A stretch of 64,000 bases of DNA from contig NW_022985552.1 in NCBI RefSeq assembly GCF_010093815.1, positions 2,003,966 to 2,067,965 on the forward strand. Direction: 5' to 3'. Each line of letters begins with the position of its first letter. Within the stretch, counting starts at the first letter, position 1. The notes below the pieces were generated by a model that had not been told where the DNA came from, did not search any database, and was given only the letters and a program-made list of their open reading frames with translations. Source of the DNA: Pseudovirgaria hyperparasitica. Its lineage: Eukaryota; Ascomycota; Dothideomycetes; Acrospermales; Acrospermaceae. Of the stretch, positions 23,401-35,038 are shown piece after piece. The translations under genes were made by a program, and so were the position numbers.

Positions 23401-23756
23401 GTCAAGATTGATCCAGCAACCAAAAAAAAGCAAATCATTCCATTGGGTAGGGTGTATGTATCTCAGTATCCCCAATCTTTATGGCCGCCAGCCAGGCTAA
23501 CATTCATTCTAGCACGTCCATCCAGCGCGAGCACAAAGACATTCCCATCGCCCTTAAGGGATCTCCATCCGTTGCCGTCAAGATCGAAGGACCCAATCAG
23601 CCTATGTACGGTCGACATATCGAGGAGACGGACCCGGTGTACAGTTCCATTAGTCGGCTGAGTATCGACACGCTCAAGGAGTTCTACCGCGATGAGGTCA
23701 AGAAGGAAGAATGGGCTCTACTAAGAGATTTCAAGCCGCTTTTCGATATCTCGTGA
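20423..23756 (+). CDS. FUN12: Translation initiation factor eIF5B (GTPase)
   Basis: Ribosomal subunit-joining GTPase, the eukaryotic IF2 homologue; cytosolic. Exons 20423-20872, 20926-23453 and 23513-23756 (introns 53 and 59 bp) give 1,073 residues, the usual fungal length. The N-terminal 480 residues are low-complexity, lysine/glutamate-rich and partly coiled coil (repeated KKxKx[18 protein letters not shown]). The G domain has G1 GHVDTGKT near residue 488, G2 [13 protein letters not shown]3 DTPGHESF, G4 NKIDRLYGW and G5 SAHTGEGI. The domain II, III and IV parts follow, ending [16 protein letters not shown]. The start is the ATG of [10 protein letters not shown]. Intron 1 interrupts the charged tail (KKEQ|AAAKKKS), intron 2 lies in the C-terminal beta-barrel ([12 protein letters not shown]). 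A long antisense frame at 21408-22133 is a shadow of the acidic/lysine repeats. Confidence 0.95.
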
Positions 23757-26304
23757 GTCTAAGTTGAGATATATGACAGTCTAGGAGGACTGGAAGTCAA
23801 TAAAAAGCAAGAGGACATGTACAAGTGTCATGGGTATCATGATATGACCCTCTGCAAAACAAAAGTCTCTTAACTCTGCATCAGTGTACCCGGAGCGTAT
23901 CTGTAAGTAAGTACTTAGGTGAGAAGGATCTTCGTATGGGCATCACGAATATCCCTGACCATTAACATTCATTTTCGTTCTATACATCTCCAGAACAGTC
24001 TCTCACAGTATCACTGCCTATGGACCACGGTGTTGGATTACAGCGCTTAACATAGTATCAAGCTGAATTTGTCTCGTCAGATTAAATGACGTGGGTGCTA
24101 CTTCTATATGCAAATAATCAGTAGAAGTATGTGATTACATCTGGAACGTATGGTAAAGGTGAGCAGGATGTCGTGTTGGGCTGACTACCGCGAACAATAT
24201 TGATGACCACCATCGTCGCAGCCCTGTCTCACCAAGCTTAACCGACACACAGCCAGAAGAGGTATTCTTCATTCTGTACGGTCGTGATCGACCATGGTAC
24301 AAATCAGCATGTTCGATAACATGGCTGCCATCAGGAATCAAGCTGCTTGAGAAGTTGAACCAGTGCCATATGTAAGATTCGCATGAGCAACGGGTACATA
24401 TTCATACAATGGGTGGAACCCCATCCAGTGCCTTCGGCAAGCCCCCAGTACTTTCATCCTCGAAAGGCAACAAGGTCTATCATCAGCAAGCTAAACCTAA
24501 AAACCATTAAGCTCTAATAGCTTCAGTCAAGGCAGATTTTCATCGCTGTTATTTTATCCAACCTAGACCAGTCTTCCTACTCCGTCGATATCAGGAGGGG
24601 ACACATTGTTCAATTGGGTCGTCGCGGAGATCGAGTCCAATAATCAATGTATAAGAAGAGCCTACCAGGGTGGTACCATTACTATGTGACCACTTGCGCC
24701 GGGCAGAAATTTGGTACGTATTACAGTATATTGTGAGAGAAAGATGTTCGATTGATTCAATTATTTAGGTCATCTTATTGTTCTTTGCTTTAGTATAGGA
24801 TCTCCCCTTGGTTGATTTGTCGCGCTGTCGCTCATTTGAGATGCACAATTTAATCAATTAAAGTCTAGAAGTCCATGAATTATGTTCTTCTGGTGCATCT
24901 ATAGTAATACAATGGTACCACACGCTCGTCCTTGCAATGAAGCCAACCCGAAGTGCTCTAATATGAAAACCTATGTGTAAGAATGTCACCAGGGTGCTGA
25001 AAAGTTGAATACTTCTTGGAAACTGTCATCATCCTAAACCTTCTTTCTCTCATTCAATTGACATGGCCTAACTTACCAGGCTCTATCCGACTGATGTCGT
25101 GCTAACTTCGATGTCAAAGCTCCACAATCAGGAGATGTAGACGTATTCGCCTGCATATCTAGCTCATCTACGAATTCAGGATTCAGGGACTAATAGAACT
25201 CGACAGTCCGGGGTCGTCGCTAGCCATTGATATGTAACCCGATATACCATAGGTTATCTTGTCGCCTTTCTGCCATACTCGCGAGATTACGGTCACATGT
25301 AGGGTAATGTCGGGTGACTCAGATATCATTCTTCCCATCATGCTTCGAATGTTTATCAACACATCAACATAGGTGATAGTCATAATCACGACGGAATACA
25401 GCGGATATGAACACATGTATCTACTGGCAGCAGTACAAACAGAAGCAGGTCTTCTTGCGTGCATAGTCTTACAAACAGTGCCAAACACTTATTGCGGCCA
25501 AGATTGACGCCTGACATGAACAAGCAGCATATGTGGGATTGTTGTTACCAAGGAAGCCATCTTACTGAGAAGTGATCGATTGCCGTGAGACCAATGGTGC
25601 CTTGTATGTTGATACGTCACCATGATCACTGACAACGAAGGATCACTGCGGACCCACTAAGTCTACAGACACGGATGCAACTGCCGCACCGGGATCCGAA
25701 ACAGAGGGGGTATCCTTAAACCCGTAAATATTTTCGGGACGATAGAAAGGGCATATCTTCTAGAGTAGAGACTTTTCAGCGCCTGTTCCAAGGCTAGAAG
25801 TCGCCAAAGCCACAGGAATCTAGAGAAGTGCTTTATGTGCTCCCATAGCTTAAGCATTCCTCGTGACATAATTACTCCTCTGTGCTTAGTTCTCATTTCG
25901 GTCATGTTTTCCATGTACCATGATACTAAGCAAGCTCTTGGTGTATGCTTGAGATGGTACCTGTACAATTCATATCGCCGACAGATTGCAGTACACTCTC
26001 GACAAGAGATCGTGACACCTGAAGCATCAAACCCTCAACGTGCGTACTGATTTTCTTGCGATAGTAGAAAGAGCAGAGCAGGTCAGAATTAGCAAATCGA
26101 GAATAGAATTCTGACGTCCGAATTGTTTGTATTTACCTACACTAGACAGCCTCGTAGACGAGCTAATACCTGTGGCTGTGATAAGATTCGGCCAGTATGT
26201 AGGAAGGTTCATACCTAGGAAATGTCTAAGTGTTGTATTAATGAGCATGACAGAGTATCTATAGTTACATAAGAGTACAGCTTATTCCAGAAACACCTGG
26301 TCTT
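23757..26304. other. 2.5 kb gene-poor region between convergent genes
   Basis: This separates the 3' ends of eIF5B and CAP. Normal base composition, no RIP signature. Frames of 60-101 codons (for example 25183-25488 and 25663-25968, minus) lack recognisable domains, credible starts or splice context. No tRNA or other structured RNA was recognised. It is unusually long for two convergent genes. Confidence 0.5.
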
Positions 26305-28154
26305 CTACCCTGCATGTTCAACAATCTCACTCACTAGCTGTCCATTCTTGATGTACGTTCTGATCTGCTCCGGGGTGGGATGCTCGGTGTAGTCACCATC
26401 CTCCTGCGCTGGTGGTATGTTGATGTTTATACTGCTGCACTTGCTGGTGAAGATCTCCGTACTGAGGCTGTCTTTGCTGAGATATATCGATGCACCATCA
26501 ACTTGGTCTAGGAGTACAGTAGGTAGACTTCCCAGCACCTGAAGAGCAAAGTTTGGACATTTGATCACATCGACGGATGATACAAGGGTGTCGATAACGA
26601 GGGATGCTCGCGAGGAATTATCAATACTGATGGAATTGGCTTTGCCAATGATACGAATTGTGGCTTTATTGCATTTCGTGATCAGTACAGATTGCTTGAG
26701 ATTGGCCTCAATCTCAATCATTTCATCAGGGGATTCAAAATTTTCCTGACTGGGTATTAGTAACAAAGCCCTCAAATGCTGAGCTGCACTTACTATTATC
26801 CACTTCTGGCCATCAAGCTCCTTCCTGGGGGGTTTCTTTGTCCTCATACTTTCGGGCTTTGGTTTTTTTCCTGGGGGCGCTGGAGACTTGCTCCTGCTGA
26901 TCAAAGAAGATTGGCTATTACTTCTTTGAGGCACCGATGAGGATGTTCTTAGTGAAGGGTTTTTGTGAGTCATTTGACTTGCATCAACTTTCTTCAATCC
27001 CTTGGTGACGTCTGAGCCCTTATTGAGTTGGTCAAAGACAGCACCCATGTCACCTGTCGGAGCCGTTCCCCGAGAAGCACCCGGCGCTGGCGGCAATTGG
27101 GGTGGGATCGCATCGAAGGTTGGTAACGGTGGCGGGGGTGGCGGTTGGGGAGGTCCACCAGCAGGAACTGCACCATTCACAGTAGAACAGTCTTTAGCTT
27201 TGACCTGTTTCAAGGCTTCAATAGCATCGATGCCATCTTTGTTCCAAGGTACCCCTCGTTCGTAGAACTTCTTGACATACGCAATAAGATCCTTGTATAT
27301 AGAATAGTACGCCTGAACCCATTCGGTGTGCTGTGGTTGTCTGGACCCTGATGAGTTGAGATACTTTTACAAATCTGAGTAGTCTTACTTTTGCTTGAGA
27401 ACCTTGTTTCCGTACATCTGAGCGCCGCCAAAAAGTTCCGAAACATAGTCGGCAGGTTTAGGATTGCTATCGACCGTCACCCATCCCAAGGCCCCGACTC
27501 CATCAGCTACCATAGATAGATGGTCTTTCAGCTCAGAAGCGCGGTGTGACTGTCGAACCTCGTCCACCTTTTCAATTGCTCCTTGAAGGTCTCTCAAGAC
27601 TTCCATGTATTTCGAGGACGCTACATCAGGCTTCTTGGCCTTTGTTGTGACAAGGAGAAACTGTTTCTGAGCTTCGAATGCGCTAACAACTGCAGCGGCC
27701 TGTTCCCCAAGGACAGGGTCAAGTTGGGCGCTCTGAGTCTTCCATGCCTGGACGCCTTTAGGGCCTGCTATAAGTTCATTGTACCCTTCTACCGATGGTG
27801 GCAGCATCGATATCATGGGGGGAGATAGAGCTGCTGGGGCTGTAGGAGTCTTCGCAGTAGCAGGCGTAGTAGCTATAGCTGTGACTGGGGTCGCAGTTGA
27901 AATTGAGCCCCGTTGGCCTTCCTGCTCAAAAGTTGACGATGCAATATCTTCGAGCCGAGAGGTAGCAGCTTCAAGCCTAGAAATCAATACCGTCAGCGCG
28001 GTGTTACCAGCTGTTACGGGTGTAGTGACCCGATAGCTCAGACGGTCGGGCATTGCGAAGGGTAATCGGAAATAGTGCTTTGTCGAGGATGAAAATGAAA
28101 TGAAACGAACCGCTTTATGAGAGTCGTAAGGTTATGCATGTTGTTTGCCGCCAT
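26305..28154 (-). CDS. SRV2: Adenylyl cyclase-associated protein (CAP/Srv2)
   Basis: Actin-monomer recycling factor that also binds adenylyl cyclase in fungi. Exons (minus) 28154-28111, 27976-27389, 27340-26794 and 26745-26305; introns 134, 48 and 48 bp; 539 residues. The short first exon encodes MAANNMHNLTTLIK and splices to RLEAATSRLEDIA, the conserved N-terminal helix. The CAP helical domain extends to about residue 230 (EWVQAYYSIYKDLIAYVKKFY). A proline run (PPQPPPPPPLPTF) follows, then a WH2-like segment (MGAVFDQLNKGSDVTKGLKKV), then the C-terminal CARP beta-helix from KELDGQKWII to EIVEHAG. The gene reads away from the MAK32-like gene with 502 bp between start codons. An apparent ATG at 28053 lies inside intron 1 and was rejected because the N-terminal helix starts upstream. 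Confidence 0.93.
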
Positions 28155-28656
28155 ATCTGCCGGGATATGCGCAGCTGCAAGGAAGTACTGATGGTAATGG
28201 TGCAACGGGGATGCTCAAATGATTGATCGCAAGATGTGTTTAGTGGCTAACGATTACCAATCGATGCGACGACAAGATTCCGCAGTGCGTCGAACGACAG
28301 AGCCCGAACAGGTATTGTAGAGTGCGAATAGAGCTGTATATAGAGCAGACGATGACTTTGTACAGATGCCTGGCTGCGACGATGTGAGAAGTAGAAGTTT
28401 AAGGAGAGGATGGATGCCTTGATGCCTTGTTGGATCGTCCCGTCTCCCTGAGATATAGTGCAGTCTGCCTTTCCCAACATACAAAGACACTGTGTATCTC
28501 GAAGCTCCTCGCACGCTCAAATAGTCGATGAACTTTCTTTCAGACCTCTTCGTCAGGTGTTAAGTCTGTAGATTGCAATTTGGTGCTGAACATTCTCATA
28601 CAGTCGGTAATATCAACACAAGCAGGCGTAGTAGACTTCTCCCAGCTCGACTAAGA
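28155..28656. promoter_or_regulatory. divergent promoter region, CAP and MAK32-like gene
   Basis: 502 bp between the start codons of two divergent genes; both promoters and leaders must lie here. No TATA box or named operator was recognised. Confidence 0.4.
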
Positions 28657-29858
28657 ATGGATGATCCGATGAGGAACGTGCCTCAGACGGACGTGAGAAT
28701 AGATTTCTGTACTCTTGGCATGTTTATAATTGGTATCGAGACTCGACTCGACTATGCTAAGGCTCATCAATGGAAGAGCTGACAAAGGTAAATAGATGAA
28801 ATACACTTCCCACCACCCAAGCCAGCAGCGACGAACATTATTGGCGGCGCAGGTGCATATTCGGCATTGGGCGCGCGATTACTGTCACCGCCACCGCTAT
28901 CGAATTCGGTTGGATGGATAATTGATTGCGGGTCTGACTTTCCGTCAGACCTTCGCAAGAATATTGCGCAATGGTGCACTACGTGTCTCATGCGCGAAAC
29001 CCCCAATAGACTGACTACGAGAGGATGGAACGGATATGGCGAGAACGAACACAGAGGTATGTACTAGAAACATGTAATTTGCAACCTTCACGAACATTCT
29101 AATCTAACTTAACAGCTTTTCGATATACCACACCAAAGCTACGGCTTGATCATGAGTCCCTGGACTACAATCTATTAAGATCCAAGTCATTCCATCTCAT
29201 ATGCTCTCCTAAGAGATGTGTCGAGATGACGAAGGGTATCATCTGTCGCCGGAATCAAATGCCTCATGCACAGCCTGGAGATCCGCCGCTGTTCATCTGG
29301 GAACCCGTGCCCGACCTTTGTAAGCCAGAGGAGCTTGAGAACTGTCTGGAAGCTTTGCATGCTGTTGACATAGTGAGCCCCAATCACTCCGAACTCGGAG
29401 ACTTTTTTGGAGTATGCGCTATAGACGGCGATGATGTGAGTAAGTCCTTTGTCAAACAGTGTGCTGATTCCTGGCTTGCCTCTGGAATCGGCAGAAATGG
29501 GCTTGGTGCTGTTGTCGTGCGAGCCGGAAAGGACGGATGCTATGTTGCCACCAGGGAGAAAGCGTCATGGATGCCACCATATCACCGAAATGCAGATAAG
29601 GTCGTCGATCCGACAGGTGGTGGAAATGGTTTCCTTGGAGGCTTGGCCATTGGACTTGTCCGCAGCCAGGAGGAAGATTGGGTTTCAAAGGTCGAAGATG
29701 GAGCTTGCTGGGGATCAGTGGCTGCAAGTTTTGCAATTGAGCAAATTGGTATGCCAACGCTCGAAAGTAGAGATGACGGAGAACTGTGGAACGGACAGAG
29801 CGTTTTCCAACGACTTTCGGAATACAAAGAGGGGCTGGAGCAGTATGTACAGCCTTGA
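28657..29858 (+). CDS. MAK32: PfkB-family (ribokinase-like) protein, MAK32-like
   Basis: 359 residues from exons 28657-28732, 28796-29056 and 29116-29858; introns 63 and 59 bp. The start MDDPMRNVPQTDVRIDFCTLGMFIID fits the family, and the N-terminal part has the substrate-side glycine motif IIGGAGAYSALGARLL. FIWEPVPDLC, DIVSPNHSELGDFFG and VVVRAGKDGCYVA are typical PfkB blocks. The C-terminal signature reads VDPTGGGNGFLGGLAIGL near residue 277. Ordinary PfkB sugar kinases have DTxGAGD, in which the final Asp is the catalytic base; here it is Asn. Yeast Mak32 is needed for maintenance of a killer-virus satellite RNA, but its biochemical activity is unknown, so sugar-kinase activity should not be assumed. 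The 3' end faces the next gene, with 99 bp between stop codons. Confidence 0.85.
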
Positions 29859-29957
29859 GTGCTAACCAGCACACAACCCAAGGTCCAAACAATAGGTTTT
29901 ACTTCTAGTTTTCCTCACATGCTCAATTGATGTCCCAATGGGCCGAGAGCGCGCTCC

Positions 29958-30614
29958 TTAGGCCTTTGACCTTGCTTCTGCTTCTCTGATCTCCCTACTC
30001 CACCTGTGACAATTCAGTCTACTTTCTAGCATGTCGACAACGAAGCTTACCATCTGCTGGGATAGAATCTGTCGGACCTAGGCATTTTTCCGTAACGCTC
30101 TTCTCGGCTCGCACTGACCGACAACGCCACTCCGCAGAGTCCGATGATTACAGCTCCCATGATAGCTGTGTTGGCCTTCCAATTTGCGGGCCTCGAATAC
30201 CATCCACCAGAGGGTGACCAAACGTGTTTGGGATACCTATAGAGAATTGGTAGTTAGTCCTCGAGCATGAATGGAGTGGGCGAGACCCAGTGACTCGCAT
30301 ACAGGACCTTGTCGGCGGTAGACCGCACGATCTTCCCATCTTTCAAGGATTCAAGCTTGTAAGGGTTCGGCCGAGTCGTAAGATGGGGTTCTCCGTGATG
30401 TGGTTCTGCATTGATACCTAGATGAGCGGCAGCGATCTCCTGTCTTGTAGATTTGGGCAGAGAAGCAAGTGTTGTTTGACGGTTGTCTGGTGACGGAGTT
30501 AGCTGGGTGGATCGCAGCGATATCATATATCTTACCTTCTACGCGTTTCAGTGCTTGGAATAGTTCGTCAATCTCTTGACCGGAGGCGCCCATTTTGAAC
30601 GATTGTGGTGTCAT
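29958..30614 (-). CDS. Conserved-looking small single-pass membrane protein, unknown function
   Basis: Exons (minus) 30614-30536, 30486-30303, 30236-30051 and 30003-29958; introns 49, 66 and 47 bp, each with consensus ends and the second with a GACTAAC branch site. About 164 residues if the MTPQSFK start is used; ATGs at 30620 and 30593 (MGASGQEIDELF) are equally in frame and the choice is uncertain. Sequence features: an acidic N-terminal helix (EIDELFQALKRVE), a hydrophilic middle, the aromatic stretch YPKHVWSPSGGWYSRPANW, one membrane segment (TAIMGAVIIGLCGVALSVSA), then a basic tail (KMPRSDRFYPSRWWSREIR). I do not recognise a named family. Short length, one membrane segment, basic tail and a shared 219 bp promoter region with mitochondrial mL44 suggest a mitochondrial inner-membrane or respiratory-complex accessory role, which is inference only. 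Confidence 0.75.
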
Positions 30615-30620
30615 GTACAT

Positions 30621-30833
30621 CCGTACCTCCAACGTCGTCGTGACGAGTGGTGGTTCGCCGCTGAATCAAGATTACATAACACCACGCTAATCCGAATGTG
30701 CATGAAGAAGGAAAGCTTCGGTCACGAATATTTTCTATGAGCAGCACACGCCCCTATCTTGAAACTGTTCGACGTCTTCTCGCTCCGCTTTGCGTTCTTC
30801 TCCCGTCCTCCACATTTTCTCCAATGAAGCGAT
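30621..30833. promoter_or_regulatory. divergent promoter region, small membrane protein and mL44
   Basis: Only about 215 bp separate the candidate start codons of the two divergent genes, so they very likely share regulatory DNA. If mL44 is read from the upstream in-frame ATG at 30737 the gap is shorter still. Confidence 0.4.
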
Positions 30834-32164
30834 TACGGATACAAAGATGGGGTCGCCAACTCCTCTCGCTTCGGACACAACCTACATCCATTCCCTACCT
30901 TCCTCGTCCAGCACAAAGTTCATATAGATCAGTTCAACACCGCGCCCTTTCCGCATCAGCAATACACAAATACCCTCTGTCGACGCAGAACCTAGGAGAA
31001 AATGGATATGGGGCAACACAAGGACAAGAGCAGGTAGAGCAAGACTTGGACAGAAGCCAGTGGGTTCAGGAAACCAATGAAGAGTATCACGAGCGCAAAG
31101 CAGCGGATCGTGACAGAATTGCTAAAGAGTTCGCGGACCCTGATCTGCTACTCGGATCGCCATCTCCATCGGTGGCGCGACAGTCCGCCAAGCTCGCAGC
31201 ACTCCACGCTCGATTATCATTACCTACACGATTTCCTCTAGAGACCCTTGCACGCACATTGGTACATCCAACAGCAAATCCTTCATCAGAATACAACAAT
31301 GAATCCCTCGCAGTGCTAGGAACAGACCTGTTAGCATACTATGCCGCTGAGCACCTCCTCTGCCATTATCCTCGATTGCCTATGTCTGTGCTATTCGCGG
31401 CTCAATGGGGTTACGTAGGGCCACACACTCTTTCTGCTATGGCATCGGAATGGGGCATAGAGCACGCATATCCCGGAGACGAGGTTGAACCAGGGCATCT
31501 TATGTTCATGTCGGCAGATCAATCCCCAGACGCATTGCGAATGCAAGAACAAGCGGAAAACCTAGTGCTGAAAGGCACAGCAAATGTTCTTAAACGTGGA
31601 GCAAATTGGCTCAGTCAGCGTGACCAATTCGGCGAAATGCACCCCTCGAAGGAGATACTAGACCAGATGGCTGAAGCAACAAAGCAGGAAGGTCTCCGAA
31701 CAGCAACGGCCATAGATGCCAACGCGTCTTTCATACGGGCTCTGTTTGGCGCAATCTATCTCCACTGCGGCCGTATAGCTACTCAGCGCTTCTTCACCTC
31801 TCACTTACTCTCCCGTCAACTCGATATAGCCTCCATCTTCGAATTCAAGAAGCCCAAATACGATCTCTCGAGGCTGTGTGCTCGAGAAGGCTTCGATCCG
31901 CCTGTCGCTCGCCTCATATCCGAGACTGGGCGCCTGAGTAGACATCCTGTCTTTGTTGTCGGCGTATTCAGTGGGGAAGATGAGCTAGGACAGGCCGCTG
32001 GCGCCAGCCTCGATGAAGCGCGTACCCGTGCTGCCGTTGCGGCGCTAAAGAGTTGGTATCTGTACAGTCCGATGGAAGTCACGAAGCCCAGCAGCGTTGA
32101 GGGAGCGGGCAATAAAAGTAAGTGGATACCTAATATGGTTGACCCGGGCGAGGTCGTCACTTGA
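30834..32164 (+). CDS. MRPL3: Mitochondrial large-subunit ribosomal protein mL44 (MRPL3)
   Basis: Single exon, 443 residues from the ATG of MKRLRIQRWGRQLL; an in-frame ATG at 30737 would add 32 residues. The N terminus is basic and hydroxylated (LLSLRTQPTSIPYLPRPAQSSYRSVQHRALSAS), as in a mitochondrial presequence. An RNase III-like fold follows (LARTLVHPTANPSSEYNNESLAVLGTDLLAYYAAEHLL), in which the catalytic carboxylates of true RNase III (ERLEFLGD) are replaced (NNESLAVLGTD), as expected for the structural ribosomal paralogue. The C-terminal part (FVVGVFSGEDELGQAAGASLDEARTRAAVAALKSWYL) is a double-stranded-RNA-binding domain. It converges on the phospholipase gene with 348 bp between stop codons. 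Confidence 0.9.
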
Positions 32165-32512
32165 TCGAATAGTGTGCAGGCACTATAACCTGAGCAAGAG
32201 GAATACAATGACGAAACCATGAACGATCATCCGCCGTGCGGATTTCAAAAACTGTCGTTTTGAGAGCGAATAGTGGATTCTCAAGTCGTAGCTGTGAAAA
32301 GCAGCCACCTGTATCCACTTATATATACATATTGTACATTAGAAAATCAGCGGGGCTATGTAAATCATGATAGAGACTTTCGAAGTCCTTCCATATCTAT
32401 GTCTACGTATGGTAAGCTATTTATGACTACAAACGCATGTAACAAGAAGGTGCTATCAAGTACATTTACGCCTCTGAGTATCGAATGCAGCTCCAGCTCC
32501 AGCCTCGAGTTC
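32165..32512. other. intergenic between convergent genes
   Basis: 348 bp between two stop codons; presumed 3' UTRs and polyadenylation signals. No gene seen. Confidence 0.5.
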
Positions 32513-35038
32513 TCACGAAAAATGATCTGCATGATCTCCCTGTCCTAATTTCTTCCCTCCTTCACCCCTGCGCACCTTCGCTCGCCTCCTTGCCTCCCTC
32601 GTAACCTTCTCCGTCTCGAGTCGTAACTTCTTCTTCCGCTCATAGACCGCACGCACAGTTCTCTTCGTCCTCTCGGCGCCCTCTTCGAAATTTGCCTTAG
32701 CCAGCTGCACAACGCTCTCTATTTCTTCTGGGCTGTACACGAAATTCCACGTTGACATGAAATCAGATGTGGAGGGGTTTATGCCGGGAACGGAAGGATT
32801 GGGGACGAACGGATTGTAGACAACGGTGATACCAGCATTTGGCGTCATGAGTTGCCAGTCTTCTTCTACGACATGTGATGTTGGGGGGATGTCTGCTGAA
32901 GTGCGTTCCTCAGTGGTGCCAATCCAGACGTTGCAGAACCCGAGGTCCTTCTCAACGTTTGCACTAGGCCTGCTGTCCTTATCATCGGAATCTTGTGCCT
33001 TGGCAAGTTTCTGCTGCGCGTCAGCTTCAGTGTTGGCTTGTGCTGATTCGAATTCCTGGTTGATTTGCTCTTTTGTTTCGCCCACAGTGGGCCATCCTGC
33101 GCCGATGGGCCAACCTTTGATGCCACGCTGGCGGGCATAGCCGTCAACAACTTTGAGCCAATTATCTTCCCTGACGTCTGCGGAGGCATCGAACGCAATA
33201 ATAATGTCAACTTCGCGGCCGGGGCGAAGTAGTGGGTAGATTGGGAGATTGTTGCTCATTCCAGCATCCATGAGCTCGAGGTACTTCGATTCGAAAACAT
33301 CTTTAGGGACAGATGTGGGAAGCGCACCTTGCATGCCTAAGGCAAAGTTGGGAATGGTGGCAGGATCGATCGGGTGTATCTTTACGAGATCATCGTCGCG
33401 TTCAGCGATGAGTTGGTCGATGCCTCCGAATCCCGAGAGACTTTTCACGATAGGGCGAATCTCTTTATAATAGTGCGAGAGTGTAGCACAGAAGGCACTG
33501 CCCCAGATGCCCATCATTATAGGGACACGGGTCTCGGGGAGTACCATGCCATTATTCTGCCAGACGGTTTTACCATTTTCAAATTTACGACCCATCGCCC
33601 AGGTTGGAATTCCGGCTTCATATTCCTCACACCAAAACTCGTATGGGGTGATTCTTAGCCAGTCAGATTCGTAACGAATGTAACAGGGGCAAAGTCTACT
33701 TACTCGAACCACTGGAACCATGCCTCTCTCTTGGCCCTTTCCTTCGCTGCCTCTACACTCGTTTCATTCTGCTCTTGAAATGGTATCTCGTGTCGAACAG
33801 CTGTGTAAATAGGCATCGGAAACTTCCCGCCATCAGTATATCGGCGCTGATTAGAAACTTTGAGATCTGCGTCATGTACAGCAAGTTCTCCCTTTGGGAC
33901 GAGTAGACGTGCTGCGAGTAATAGTCCATAAACATCAACCAGTCCGAATTCAGCGTCGGGTGTTCCTTTTAGCTTTTCCACGAGTCCACCAAGCAGATAC
34001 TTATTCGTGGGGGCCGAGTTTAACAGTGACAGGGCTGTCGGTGGGAACGCAATGTGAACACCCAGTCGACTTTTGAGGTGTCTGATGAGGTTTTGGTGGT
34101 TCTGGCCTGTGATGGAAGAATAGAAAAGTGCTTGCATCCAACAGCTCCCACTGACTCCAGCCGAGTAGGTCACACAATCGAACAGTCCAGCCTCCTGGGC
34201 AGACAAGTAAGACGAGGCACCTGCAACTAATGCTCTCAGGCCCCCACCAGAGCCACACATAGCAATGACCGGAATATCGTTCGGGTGAATATCTTCCTCC
34301 TTGAGATCCAGATAGCTGGCTAGAGCTTTACGCGTGAAGTGTCGCCGGTTGTCGAGGAAATTCTTCTCTTGTGGGCATATCTCGTTCGACACCCTGACCG
34401 CTGCGTCCCATATGATCTCAGGATTTGACTCAGGATCATGAGCTTCCCACCATATTTGTTCGGCGAGTGATCCCGGAGCCATTGAGAGCTCATTTTGCAA
34501 TTTTGTGATGAACTCCGGCAGGAGCTTGACCCAGTCAGGAACTAATAGGTTCGTGATCTTGTCGCCTATAGATTCAAAGTCTATCCAAGGCCTCTTCCCT
34601 TCGCTGTCCTCACTCCTCTGCGTTTGTGATGGAGGGGACTGGGCGCCTGAACCATCTACGCATGCGGCGGGTGCGTCGGTACTGGTCTGCTTCCTTCTTT
34701 GATCTTTGCTCCTTTCGATGATAGGTGCCTCTCGTCCCCAGCGCGAGAATCTGTCGGAGCTATCGCATTTTCTTTGAGATTGGTGAAAGTAGACACCTAC
34801 TTTCTCGAAATGACCATGACTCTGACCGTACAGGAGGAGGCCTGCAGCAGCAGCCACCGCAGTCGCATGCGCTGCACTTGACAAGTGAGTAGGACGGGCT
34901 TCCGGGTGTCGGTGGGCGGTGCGAGTCGAGTATCTAATCACTGTTAGTAGCCATAATGCGCAAGGTCTCCGTAAATCCTTACTGTCGGGCAGCAAATCCT
35001 ATGCGGCGATGGGCGGGGACCGCATGCGGCCTATGCAT
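32513..35038 (-). CDS. Cytosolic-PLA2-type phospholipase with mitochondrial-like N terminus
   Basis: 808 residues from exons (minus) 35038-34983, 34933-33704 and 33653-32513; introns 49 and 50 bp. The group IVA-like catalytic domain shows the oxyanion glycine motif CGSGGGLRAL near residue 245, nucleophile elbow SAGVSGSCW with Ser near 280, and catalytic DAGMSNNLP with Asp near 558. It should hydrolyse the acyl chains of glycerophospholipids. Exon 1 encodes MHRPHAVPAHRRIGFAARQ and splices to YSTRTAHRHPEARPTHL, an arginine-rich, acid-free leader followed by a short hydrophobic stretch (AHATAVAAAAGLLLYG), which suggests mitochondrial import and membrane anchoring. No ATG exists in the frame of exon 2 before residue ~160, so exon 1 is required. 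The tail is very basic (RKKKLRLETEKVTREARRRAKVRRGEGG). Divergent from EXO70. Confidence 0.88.

Noticed and set aside
25183-25968. Minus-strand frames between eIF5B and CAP as a membrane-protein gene
   Set aside because: Frames are short, start without ATG and could not be joined by plausible introns into a longer product; no recognisable domain.
27977-28110. In-frame extension of CAP exon 2 upstream (ATG at 28053) as the real start
   Set aside because: The conserved N-terminal helix MAANNMHNLTTLIK|RLEAATSRLEDIA is recovered only by splicing this 134 bp segment out.
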